Origin: Frankia nepalensis
Lineage (GTDB): Bacteria; Actinomycetota; Actinomycetes; Frankiales; Frankiaceae
DNA length: 53,689 nt
Reading direction: 5' to 3'
NCBI RefSeq assembly: GCF_016786325.1
Contig: NZ_JADWYU010000083.1
Location: 17,612-71,300, forward strand
How positions within the stretch are numbered: the first letter of the stretch is position 1; the number at the start of each line of letters is the position of its first letter. The notes under the pieces are model-generated. The model worked only from the letters and a program-made list of their open reading frames with translations. It was not told the origin of the DNA and did not search any database. Below are positions 46,015 through 53,399 of this stretch, in pieces. Made by a program: the position numbers and the translations under genes.

Positions 46015-46953
46015 GTGTGCGGGATCGTCGGGCTCCACCTGCGCGACCCCGAGCTGTACCCCCGGCTCGGCCGCCTGCTGGAGACCATGTTGCGCCAGGT
46101 CGTCGAGCGTGGTCCCGACTCGGCCGGCGTCGCCGTGTACGGCGACCGCCGCCGCTGCCCGCGGGGGCACGCCGCCGTGTCGGTGCTGCTGGGGTCGGCC
46201 GGTGGCGCGCCGGTCGACGGCGAAGGCACCGACCCGGCACGGGCGGGCCTCGAGGCCGCGGTGCGGGCGGCGCTGCCGGGCTCGCCCGAGCTGCTGGTGA
46301 CCGCCGCCGGGGCCACCACCGTCGTGGCGGCCCCGGTTGACGTCGACACGCTCGTCGACGCGGTCCGCCGGGCCGTCCCGTCCGCCCTCGTCGTCGGCTC
46401 GGGCCGGGACCTGACCGTCTACAAGGGCATCGGCGACCCCGTCGCCCTCGCGGCCACCTATGACCTGGCGAACGCCCAGGGCTGGCAGGGGCTGGCGCAC
46501 ACCCGGATGGCGACGGAGTCGGCCGTCAACCCCGAGGGCTGCCACCCGTACGCGGTCGGCCCGGACCAGTGCCTCGTGCACAACGGCTCGTTCGCCAACC
46601 ACGCCACGATCCGCCGGGAGCTGGCCGCCGAGGGCGTCCGGTTCGACTCCGAGAACGACTCGGAAGTCGGCGCCCGGTTCGTCGCCGCCCAGCTCGCCCA
46701 GGGCGCGGACCTCGACAAGGCGCTGCGGCTGCTGTGCGAGCGCTTTGACGGCTTCTACACGCTGCTCGTCACCAGCGACGACGGGTTCGCGGTCGTGCGC
46801 GACGCGATCGCCTGCAAGCCCGCGATCATCGCCGAAACGCCCGCATGGGTCGCGATGGCCTCGGAGTTCCGGGCGCTGGCGGACCTGCCCGGGATCGACA
46901 CCGCCCGCATCTACGAACCCGAGCCGGAGAGGGTCTACGCATGGCGCCGCTGA
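46015..46953 (+). CDS. mgsA: Class II glutamine amidotransferase subunit (MgsA/GlxB)
   Basis: The 312-residue product starts Met-Cys-Gly-Ile-Val-Gly, so removal of Met exposes the Ntn nucleophile Cys. Further class II motifs are RQVVERGPDSAGVAVYG, GLAHTRMATESAVNPEGCHPY and LVHNGSFANH, as in the glutaminase domain of GltB or GlnF. In the split N-methylglutamate synthase, MgsA corresponds to this domain. GTG start at 46015 with AGGAG about 10 nt upstream. The 3' end overlaps the next gene by 13 nt, coupling translation. Symbols mgs and glx are used for the same family in different organisms. Confidence 0.88.
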   Translation: MCGIVGLHLRDPELYPRLGRLLETMLRQVVERGPDSAGVAVYGDRRRCPRGHAAVSVLLGSAGGAPVDGEGTDPARAGLEAAVRAALPGSPELLVTAAGATTVVAAPVDVDTLVDAVRRAVPSALVVGSGRDLTVYKGIGDPVALAATYDLANAQGWQGLAHTRMATESAVNPEGCHPYAVGPDQCLVHNGSFANHATIRRELAAEGVRFDSENDSEVGARFVAAQLAQGADLDKALRLLCERFDGFYTLLVTSDDGFAVVRDAIACKPAIIAETPAWVAMASEFRALADLPGIDTARIYEPEPERVYAWRR

Positions 46954-47792
46954 GCGAAGAAGCACGCGCGCGGAGGTCTCATGCGACGTACGGGTATGAG
47001 GCCGGAGCGCGCGGGCGACGCGGCGAAGCAGAGACGCCGAGCGGAGGCGAAGCAGAGGTCCTGAGCGAGCCGGCCACCGTCCTGGCGCCGGCGGGCACCG
47101 CGGAGCGGACGGTCACCTTCGACCTCGGGGTCACCACGGTGCGCGCGCTCAACAGCGAGCTGCACGCCCCGACGGCGACGTCCTACGAGGTCCTGCGGCC
47201 GCAGGGCGCGCACGCGATCGCCGCGGGGGTGCACGCCCCGCTGACGATCGACGTCCGCGGCCACGCCGGCTACTACTGCGCCGGGATGAACGACGGCGGC
47301 TTGATCACCGTGCAGGGCAACGTCGGCACCGGCGTCGCGGAGAACATGATGTCGGGCGTCGTGCGGGTGCGCGGCGACGCCTCACAGTCGGCCGGAGCGA
47401 CCGCCCACGGCGGCCTGCTCGTGATCGAGGGCTCGGCGTCGATGCGCTGCGGCATCTCCATGAAGGGCGTCGACATCGTCGTCGGCGGCGACATCGGCCC
47501 GATGAGCGCGTTCATGGCCCAGGCTGGCCGGCTCGTCGTCTGCGGCGACGCCGGCGACGGCCTCGGCGACTCGATCTACGAGGCGCGGATCTACGTCCGC
47601 GGCACGGTGGCCGGCCTGGGCGCCGACTGCGTCGAGAAGGACCTGCGCGCCGAGCACCGGGCCGAGCTCGCCGAACTGCTCACCGCGGCCGGGATCGACC
47701 CGGTGGGCGAGTACGCGCCCGAGCGCTTCCGCCGCTACGGCTCGGCACGGCGGCTCTACCACTTCGCCGCGGGCAACTCGGCCGCCTACTAG
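46941..47792 (+). CDS. mgsB: GXGXG-domain subunit of a split glutamate synthase (MgsB/GlxC)
   Basis: The 283-residue product is a GltB C-terminal GXGXG beta-helix domain on its own. Repeats of the form GGL-TVQGNVGTGVAENMM, GGLLVIEGSASMRCGISMKG and GRLVVCGDAGDGLGDSIYEA are the successive turns. In glutamate synthase this domain holds the two active sites together. The first about 50 residues (Arg/Glu/Gly-rich, partly coded by a repeated GGCGAAGCAGAG) look non-conserved. ATG 46941 follows GGAGAGG. Overlaps mgsA by 13 nt and precedes mgsC by 14 bp. Confidence 0.88.
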   Translation: MAPLSEEARARRSHATYGYEAGARGRRGEAETPSGGEAEVLSEPATVLAPAGTAERTVTFDLGVTTVRALNSELHAPTATSYEVLRPQGAHAIAAGVHAPLTIDVRGHAGYYCAGMNDGGLITVQGNVGTGVAENMMSGVVRVRGDASQSAGATAHGGLLVIEGSASMRCGISMKGVDIVVGGDIGPMSAFMAQAGRLVVCGDAGDGLGDSIYEARIYVRGTVAGLGADCVEKDLRAEHRAELAELLTAAGIDPVGEYAPERFRRYGSARRLYHFAAGNSAAY

Positions 47793-47806
47793 CAAGGAGG
47801 GGTTCG

Positions 47807-49219
47807 ATGACGGAGTTCCCGCCGACAGCGTCTCCAGCGACAGCGTCCCCGGCGACGGCGTCCCCGGCGGTCATGAGCGGGCAGGAGGCCTCCCTCGGCC
47901 TCCGGGAGTCGCACACCTTCGACCGGGCGACGATCGCCGGCATCCAGCGCGCGGCGGAGACGGGCGTCTACGACATCCGCGGCTGGGGCGCCAAGCGCCG
48001 GCTGCCGCACTTCGACGACCTGCTCTTCCTCGGGGCGTCGATGTCGCGCTACCCGCTGGAGGGGTACCGGGAGCGCTGCGACACCGACGTGGTGCTCGGC
48101 GACCGCAACGCCAAATACCCGCTGCGCCTGGCCATCCCGGTCACGATCGCCGGGATGAGCTTCGGGGCGCTGTCCGCGCAGGCCAAGGAGGCCCTGGGGC
48201 GGGGTGCGAGCGAGGTCGGCACCTCCACCACCACGGGCGACGGCGGCATGACCCCTGAGGAGCGCGGCCAGTCCAAGCACCTCGTCTACCAGTACCTGCC
48301 GAGCCGCTACGGCATGAACCCGACCGACCTGCGCAAGGCCGACGCGATCGAGGTCGTGCTCGGCCAGGGCGCCAAGCCCGGCGGCGGCGGCATGCTGCTG
48401 GGCCAGAAGATCTCCGACCGGGTCGCGGCGATGCGCACCCTTCCGGCCGGGATCGACCAGCGCTCCGCCTGCCGGCACCCCGACTGGACCGGCCCCGACG
48501 ACCTCGCCATCAAGATCCTGGAGCTGCGCGAGATCACCGACTGGGAGAAGCCGATCTACGTCAAGGTCGGCGCCTCGCGGACCTACTACGACGTGAAGCT
48601 CGCGGTCGCCGCCGGCGCGGACGTCGTCGTCGTCGACGGCATGCAGGGTGGCACCGCCGCCACCCAGGACGTGTTCATCGAACACGTCGGCATCCCGACC
48701 CTTGCCGCGATCCCGCAGGCTGTCCAGGCGCTCGCGGAGCTGGGCCTGCACCGCAAGGTGCAGCTCGTCGTCTCCGGCGGCATCCGCACCGGCGCCGACG
48801 TCGCCAAGGCGATGGCGCTCGGCGCGGACGCGGTGGCGATCGGCACCGCCGCGCTGATCGCGCTCGGGGACAACCACCCGCGCCACGCCGCCGAGTACGC
48901 GAAGCTCGGCTCGGCGGCCGGCTTCTACGACGACTTCCAGGACGGCCGCGACCCGGCGGGCATCTCCACCCAGGACCCGGAGCTGGCCGCCCGGCTCGAC
49001 CCGGTCGAAGGTGGCCGCCGCCTCGCGAACTACCTGCGGGTGCTGACGATGGAGGCGCAGACCATCGCCAGGGCCTGCGGCAAGTCGCACGTGCGCAACC
49101 TCGAGCCCGAGGACCTCGTCGCCCTCACCATCGAGGCCGCCGCCATGGCCCGCGTCCCGCTCGCCGGCACCAGCTGGATCCCCGGCCAGGGCACCGGCGA
49201 TCACGGACGGTTCGGATGA
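47807..49219 (+). CDS. mgsC: FMN-binding glutamate synthase domain subunit (MgsC/GlxD)
   Basis: The 470-residue product is the FMN-binding TIM-barrel domain of GltB: IPVTIAGMSFGALSAQAKEA, SEVGTSTTTGDGGMTPEERG, YQYLPSRYGM, QGAKPGGGGMLLG, DVVVVDGMQGGTAATQDVF, VSGGIRTGADVAKAMALGADAVAIGTAAL. With MgsA and MgsB it would form the complete synthase that transfers a methylamine or ammonium unit to glutamate carbon skeletons. The first 20 residues (Ala-Ser-Pro-Ala-Thr repeats) come from a 15-bp tandem repeat and are not part of the domain. ATG start with AGGAGG. I see no adjacent mgdABCD genes. Ends in a small duplication shared with the regulator start. Confidence 0.89.
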   Translation: MTEFPPTASPATASPATASPAVMSGQEASLGLRESHTFDRATIAGIQRAAETGVYDIRGWGAKRRLPHFDDLLFLGASMSRYPLEGYRERCDTDVVLGDRNAKYPLRLAIPVTIAGMSFGALSAQAKEALGRGASEVGTSTTTGDGGMTPEERGQSKHLVYQYLPSRYGMNPTDLRKADAIEVVLGQGAKPGGGGMLLGQKISDRVAAMRTLPAGIDQRSACRHPDWTGPDDLAIKILELREITDWEKPIYVKVGASRTYYDVKLAVAAGADVVVVDGMQGGTAATQDVFIEHVGIPTLAAIPQAVQALAELGLHRKVQLVVSGGIRTGADVAKAMALGADAVAIGTAALIALGDNHPRHAAEYAKLGSAAGFYDDFQDGRDPAGISTQDPELAARLDPVEGGRRLANYLRVLTMEAQTIARACGKSHVRNLEPEDLVALTIEAAAMARVPLAGTSWIPGQGTGDHGRFG

Positions 49220-49240
49220 GTACGGGCGGTTCGGATGAGT
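49208..49240. repeat. 14-bp direct repeat spanning the mgsC stop and regulator start
   Basis: CGGTTCGGATGAGT occurs at 49208-49221 and again at 49227-49240. The mgsC stop codon lies in the first copy and the regulator ATG in the second, suggesting that duplication created the present gene junction. Confidence 0.85.
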
Positions 49241-49909
49241 GATGCCGGGCGGGAGCCGGTCCCGCCTGGGCCCGGGCCGGACGAGGAACGCCCGCCGCGG
49301 GAGGTCGACGCCGACGCGCCCGTCCAGGAGGGCCGGCTGGAGCGGCTGATCGCCGCGCAGGTGCGCCACCTGCGGCTGGCGGCCGGGCTGACGCTCGCCG
49401 AGATGGCCGCGCGCAGCGGCATCTCCAAGCCGATGCTCTCCAAGATCGAGAATGCCGTCACCAGCTGCAGCCTGACCACGCTGGCGCGGCTCGCCGACGC
49501 TCTCGACGTGCCGGTCACCGCGCTGTTCCGGGGCGCCGACGACCAGCGGGAGGCGGTCTTCACCCCCGCCGGCGCGGGCGGGCGCATCGTCGCGCGCGGC
49601 ACCCGCGTCGGCCACGACTACACCCTGCTCGGCGGCCTGCGTGGCCCGCACAAGCGGATGGAGGCACACCTGGTCACCCTTACCGAGCGCAGCGAGACCT
49701 TCCCGCTCTTCCAGCACCCCGGCACCGAACTGCTCTACATGCTGGAAGGCGAGATGGTCTACAGCCACAGCGGCGCCAGCTACACCATGGGCCCCGGCGA
49801 CGCCCTCCAGCTCGACGGCGAGGGCGTCCACGGCCCCCAGGAGCTGATCTCGCTGCCGATCCGCTTCCTGTCCGTCGTCGCCTACAGCGCCACCGACGAC
49901 GGGCCGTAG
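49235..49909 (+). CDS. XRE-family regulator with C-terminal cupin domain
   Basis: The 224-residue product has an N-terminal Pro-rich tail of about 30 residues, an XRE HTH (IAAQVRHLRLAAGLTLAEMA, SGISKPMLSKIENA) and a cupin domain (FPLFQHPGTELLYMLEGEMV, YTMGPGDALQLDGEGVHGP). Such HTH-cupin proteins repress nearby amine and amino acid genes and sense small metabolites through the cupin. Here it ends the gmaS-mgs operon and most likely controls it. ATG start lies in the second copy of a 14-bp repeat; no good ribosome binding site other than GGGCGG is seen, so translation may depend on the preceding gene. Confidence 0.9.
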   Translation: MSDAGREPVPPGPGPDEERPPREVDADAPVQEGRLERLIAAQVRHLRLAAGLTLAEMAARSGISKPMLSKIENAVTSCSLTTLARLADALDVPVTALFRGADDQREAVFTPAGAGGRIVARGTRVGHDYTLLGGLRGPHKRMEAHLVTLTERSETFPLFQHPGTELLYMLEGEMVYSHSGASYTMGPGDALQLDGEGVHGPQELISLPIRFLSVVAYSATDDGP

Positions 49910-50081
49910 CCCGACACAGCCGCCCGCCCACCGGGGCGGCCAGGGCCCGGGCGACGAGGAAGGCCAGGGCGCGCCGGCCGTCGCGTCATCGCGTCATCGC
50001 GTCGAACGGCCCGGGGATGCCGCCAACGGCCCGCGGACGCCGTCGAACGGGAAGCCGTGCGCGCGGGCCCGGCCGCGGCTG

Positions 50082-50693
50082 TCAACCACGGGCCTCCTCC
50101 TGCCCGGCCGGGGCCGGTAGCGAGACGCCGAAGTGGGCCAGCAGGCGGCGCAGCGTGGCGGTCGGCAGGCCGATGACGTTGTCCAGGTCGCCGGCGACGG
50201 ATGTCACCAACCGGCGCCCCAGGCCCTGGATCGCGTAGGCGCCGGCCTTGTCGAACGGTTCGCCGGAGGCGACGTACTCCCGGATCTCGTCCGCGCCGAG
50301 CGGGCGCATCCGCACGACGGAGGTCGTCGCGGCCTCGCGAAGCTCGCCGCTCGCCGCGTCGACGACGGCGAGCCCGGTCACCACCTGGTGCGCGCGGCCC
50401 GCCAGCTCGCCGAGCATCGCGGCGGCCTCGAGGGCGTCTCCCGGCTTGCCGTAGATGCGTCCGGCCAGCTCCACCACCGTGTCGCCCCCGATGACGAGCC
50501 CGTCCGGGACCCGCCCGGCCACAGCGCGCGCCTTACGCCGCGCCAGCCGCAGCGCGACATCGTGCGGGCCGTTGTGCTCGTCGACCGCCTCGTCGACCTC
50601 GCTGACCAGGACGTCGAACGGCACGCCCATGGCCGCGAGCAGCTCGCGCCGGCGCGGCGAGCCCGACGCCAGCACGATCCTTCTGGCAGGCAT
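50082..50693 (-). CDS. maf: Maf-family nucleoside triphosphate pyrophosphatase
   Basis: The 203-residue product shows Maf motifs: RRIVLASGSPRRRELLAAMG, SEVDEAV, LVIGGDTVVEL and YGKPGDALEAAAML. Asp and Glu there coordinate metal, and YAIQGLGRRLVTSVAGDLDNVIGLP closes the fold. Maf proteins hydrolyse non-canonical or modified dNTP/UTP/dTTP, or act in septum arrest in some bacteria. ATG start at 50693 follows GGAGGGG. Divergent from a nitroreductase-like gene. Confidence 0.93.
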   Translation of the reverse strand: MPARRIVLASGSPRRRELLAAMGVPFDVLVSEVDEAVDEHNGPHDVALRLARRKARAVAGRVPDGLVIGGDTVVELAGRIYGKPGDALEAAAMLGELAGRAHQVVTGLAVVDAASGELREAATTSVVRMRPLGADEIREYVASGEPFDKAGAYAIQGLGRRLVTSVAGDLDNVIGLPTATLRRLLAHFGVSLPAPAGQEEARG

Positions 50694-50869
50694 CGGATCC
50701 CCTCCGCGCGCGACAAGACGACACGACAACGCGACAAGACGATGAGACCGCTGCCACGGCGGACTCGGCGCGGTCGCGCCGGCGGCGTGCCGCCGGCAAC
50801 GGTTTGACTGCGACGTCGAAGTTACAGTTTCGTGTGGCCAGGCGGCGGAGCGGCGCGAGGAGGTTGGCC

Positions 50870-51541
50870 ATGGGCGAGACAGGGCAGGCACCCGGCGCGC
50901 CGAGCATGGATCTCTACGAGGCGATGCGGACCGCGCGGTCGCTGCGCCGGTTCAGGCCGGACCCGGTGCCCGACGAGGTGCTGGCCCGCTGCCTGGAGGC
51001 GGCCACCTGGGCGCCGAGCGGCTCCAACCGGCAGGGCTGGCGGTTCGTCGTGCTGCGCTCCCCCGAGGTCCGCGCCGTGCTGGGACCGGCGTTCCGGGCC
51101 GGGTGGGACTGGGTCTGCAACGAGATCTACGGCTACGAGCCGCGGCCGGCGGACGACGACACGTCGAAGGCGGCCCGGATCACCCGGACGATGCTGCATC
51201 TCGTCGAGAACTTCGAGAACGTGCCGGTCTACGTGCTGTTCTGCCATGAGCCGACGGGCTTCGTCGGTGACTTCCTGGAGGCCGGCTCGATCTTCCCCGC
51301 CGTGCAGAACTTCCTGCTCGCGGCACGCGTCGAGGGCCTCGGCACCGTCCCCAGCACGTGGTTCACCTTCGGCGAGGAGAAACTGCGCGCGGTCGTCGGC
51401 ATCCCCGACACCTGGAAGATCGCCTCACTGGTCGCGGTCGGCTGGCCCCAGGGCCACCACGGCCCGGTCCGTCGCAAGCCAGTCGGCAAGGTCACCGCCC
51501 TCGACACCTGGGACAACCCCTTCCTCCCGTCGGAGAGCTGA
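50870..51541 (+). CDS. Nitroreductase family FMN oxidoreductase
   Basis: The 223-residue product has the nitroreductase fold: MRTARSLRRFRPDPVPDEVL (FMN-phosphate Arg region), AATWAPSGSNRQGWRFVVL, SIFPAVQNFLLAARVEGLGTVPSTW and the C-terminal GKVTALDTWDNPF. Members reduce nitro groups, quinones or flavins, or dehydrogenate small molecules. ATG start fixed by AGGAGG at 7-nt spacing. The stop codon lies inside the end of the convergent M50 gene, with a 50-bp overlap. A second nitroreductase-like gene (the DsbA-like protein) lies at the other end of the window, but the two are not related. Confidence 0.9.
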   Translation: MGETGQAPGAPSMDLYEAMRTARSLRRFRPDPVPDEVLARCLEAATWAPSGSNRQGWRFVVLRSPEVRAVLGPAFRAGWDWVCNEIYGYEPRPADDDTSKAARITRTMLHLVENFENVPVYVLFCHEPTGFVGDFLEAGSIFPAVQNFLLAARVEGLGTVPSTWFTFGEEKLRAVVGIPDTWKIASLVAVGWPQGHHGPVRRKPVGKVTALDTWDNPFLPSES

Positions 51542-53171
51542 CCCGCGCCACCCGCCGGCGGCCATCCGGCGAGGATGCCCGCGACGAGCGCGGTCCGGGC
51601 ACGGACGGGACGGCGGGGCGCGCGCCGCGGGGCACCGCCGGTGACCGGTGCCGGCCACGCTGCCCGCGGGCCACCACGGGCGACCGGTGCCGGCCCGGCC
51701 GCCCACGCCCGGGACGGCGCCCGTTCGCGAGCAGTGCCCGAACCCCCCGCGTCACCCGCCGGCCCAGCAGGACGAGCACGAAGACCATCCCGAGCGCCGG
51801 GAGCGCGACCAGCACCCCGCCGACGGCCCCGGCCAGCGCCGTGACCAGCGCTCCCTCCGTCAGGGCCTGACCCGCTCCCCCAAACTCGTCGCGCACCGCC
51901 ATGGCCGTCCGGGGCAGCACGAAGGGCGCGTAGACCAGCAGCATGACGATGTTCAGGGCGAGCACCGGAGCGGTGCACAGCGCCCAGGCAGTCACCATGA
52001 ACCGGGCCCGCCTGGTCAGGCCGGCCAGCCGCGGATCCGGCGCCGATCCCGCGCGGGCGCGGCGCCGGGACGGGATCGCGTGCACCACCACGCGCCCGGC
52101 CGCCCGCACCGCCGGACCCATGCGGTTGAACAGGTCCGGCACTCCGACGAGATCGCTGACGATGTAATAGCCGTCCAGCCGGACGAACGGCGCGAGCTGC
52201 CGCAACGCGTCCAGGTGGATGAGCAGCACGGCCGTCACCAGCACCTCGGCCCCGGTGAGGGCGTAGATCCCGACCACGAGCATCGCGAAGAGCCCGTTGA
52301 AGTAGATCCCTCCGAGATCGGTCCGTAGCCGCCCCCAGCGGCTCAGCCGGTACGAGTCGGTGACGTCGGTGAAGAAGGCCGGCCAGACGAGGTACATGCC
52401 GAAACCGATCACGCCTGGCCGCGCGCCGCCGTAGCGGCAGGCCGCGGCGTGGCCGCACTCATGAAACAAGGCGCACGCGATCGTGAGGCCGACCAGCACC
52501 AGGATCATCGACGGGGTGGCCAGCACCATCGCGGCGCTGTCCCGCACGCTGTGCCCGCCGAACAGCCAGACGTCGGCGGCCACCAGCAGGCCCAGCAGCA
52601 TGGTCACGGCCGCCGGCCGGAAGAACACGGCGAACACACCGCTGATCCGGTACACGGCCGACGCGGGGAGCAGAGTACGCCGGCCGGCGATCGTGAACAG
52701 CCCCGCGGCCCGCGGCGCCGGGGTGACACCGCCCGGAGCGGCGATCAGGCCGAGCGGCAGGAGGCGGTGGGTCAGCAGGTAGGTGACGTCAGCGCCGCTC
52801 ACCGCGCGGGCGCAACGCCGCCCGGCATCGTCGGCGATCGCCGCGACGTCACGGGTACCGTCCGCCGCCTCCACGATCCGCGCGAGCAGTTCGGTGAGCG
52901 CCACGACCTGGCCGTCGGCGCGGCGCGCCAGGAAGACGGGACGCGCGAGGCCCGACCCGGCGAACTCGCCGAGCAGCGCCAGGCCCTCGGCCCGGCTCGG
53001 CCGGGCGGGCAGTTCGGCGACACTCGGTTCGACGGCGTCCAGCCCGACAGCACGGGGCTCGACGGGGCCTGGCTCCCGGCCGAGCGCGCCGGTGTCGTCC
53101 GGCTGCCGGATGAGCCGACGGGCGGGGGTCTGGGGGGGTGGCGTCTGCGCCGGCCACGCGGGTTCGGTCAT
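51492..53171 (-). CDS. M50-like membrane zinc metallopeptidase with PqqD-like N-terminal domain
   Basis: About 559 residues. After a Pro-rich start, residues about 65-150 look like a PqqD-type winged helix (FLARRADGQVVALTELLARI, TYLLTHRLLPLGLI). Then come about seven or more membrane helices. Zinc motif HECGH (HExxH) sits in ALFHECGHAAACRYGG, and the second active-site motif is RLDGYYIVSDLVG, as in S2P-type enzymes linked to peptide export. Similar proteins are found in RiPP and bacteriocin export loci. The Arg-rich C-terminal 80 residues overlap the nitroreductase gene. ATG start follows a GGGAG-containing site. Its upstream neighbour at the window edge is the repeat-rich open frame described separately. 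Peptide maturation or export is an inference. Confidence 0.75.
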   Translation of the reverse strand: MTEPAWPAQTPPPQTPARRLIRQPDDTGALGREPGPVEPRAVGLDAVEPSVAELPARPSRAEGLALLGEFAGSGLARPVFLARRADGQVVALTELLARIVEAADGTRDVAAIADDAGRRCARAVSGADVTYLLTHRLLPLGLIAAPGGVTPAPRAAGLFTIAGRRTLLPASAVYRISGVFAVFFRPAAVTMLLGLLVAADVWLFGGHSVRDSAAMVLATPSMILVLVGLTIACALFHECGHAAACRYGGARPGVIGFGMYLVWPAFFTDVTDSYRLSRWGRLRTDLGGIYFNGLFAMLVVGIYALTGAEVLVTAVLLIHLDALRQLAPFVRLDGYYIVSDLVGVPDLFNRMGPAVRAAGRVVVHAIPSRRRARAGSAPDPRLAGLTRRARFMVTAWALCTAPVLALNIVMLLVYAPFVLPRTAMAVRDEFGGAGQALTEGALVTALAGAVGGVLVALPALGMVFVLVLLGRRVTRGVRALLANGRRPGRGRPGRHRSPVVARGQRGRHRSPAVPRGARPAVPSVPGPRSSRASSPDGRRRVARVSSPTGGRGCPRCRGR

Positions 53172-53399
53172 CGAACGTGCTCCCTCGGCTCCCGTTCGGC
53201 ACCTCCTCTCGGCGCCTCATCGATCTACCTGGCCGGCCGCCCCGCAGCGGGCGGGCATCCCGTGTCCGCCTCCTCGCCGGCAGGCCCCATCGACGCCAGG
53301 CCGCCAAAACCCTGTGTCATCCCACCAATCCGCGCGAGACTGATGAATCCGCTTGGTAAATCCACACCGCGACGGGCGCGAAACCGTCCCGCGGTTCCC
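53172..53399. other. Spacer between the M50-like gene and the edge repeat
   Basis: These 228 bp hold the M50 ribosome binding site and, near 53330-53370, a lower-GC patch with ATG 53343 opening a plus-strand frame through the repeat to the window edge. Neither a promoter nor a terminator stands out. Confidence 0.4.
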
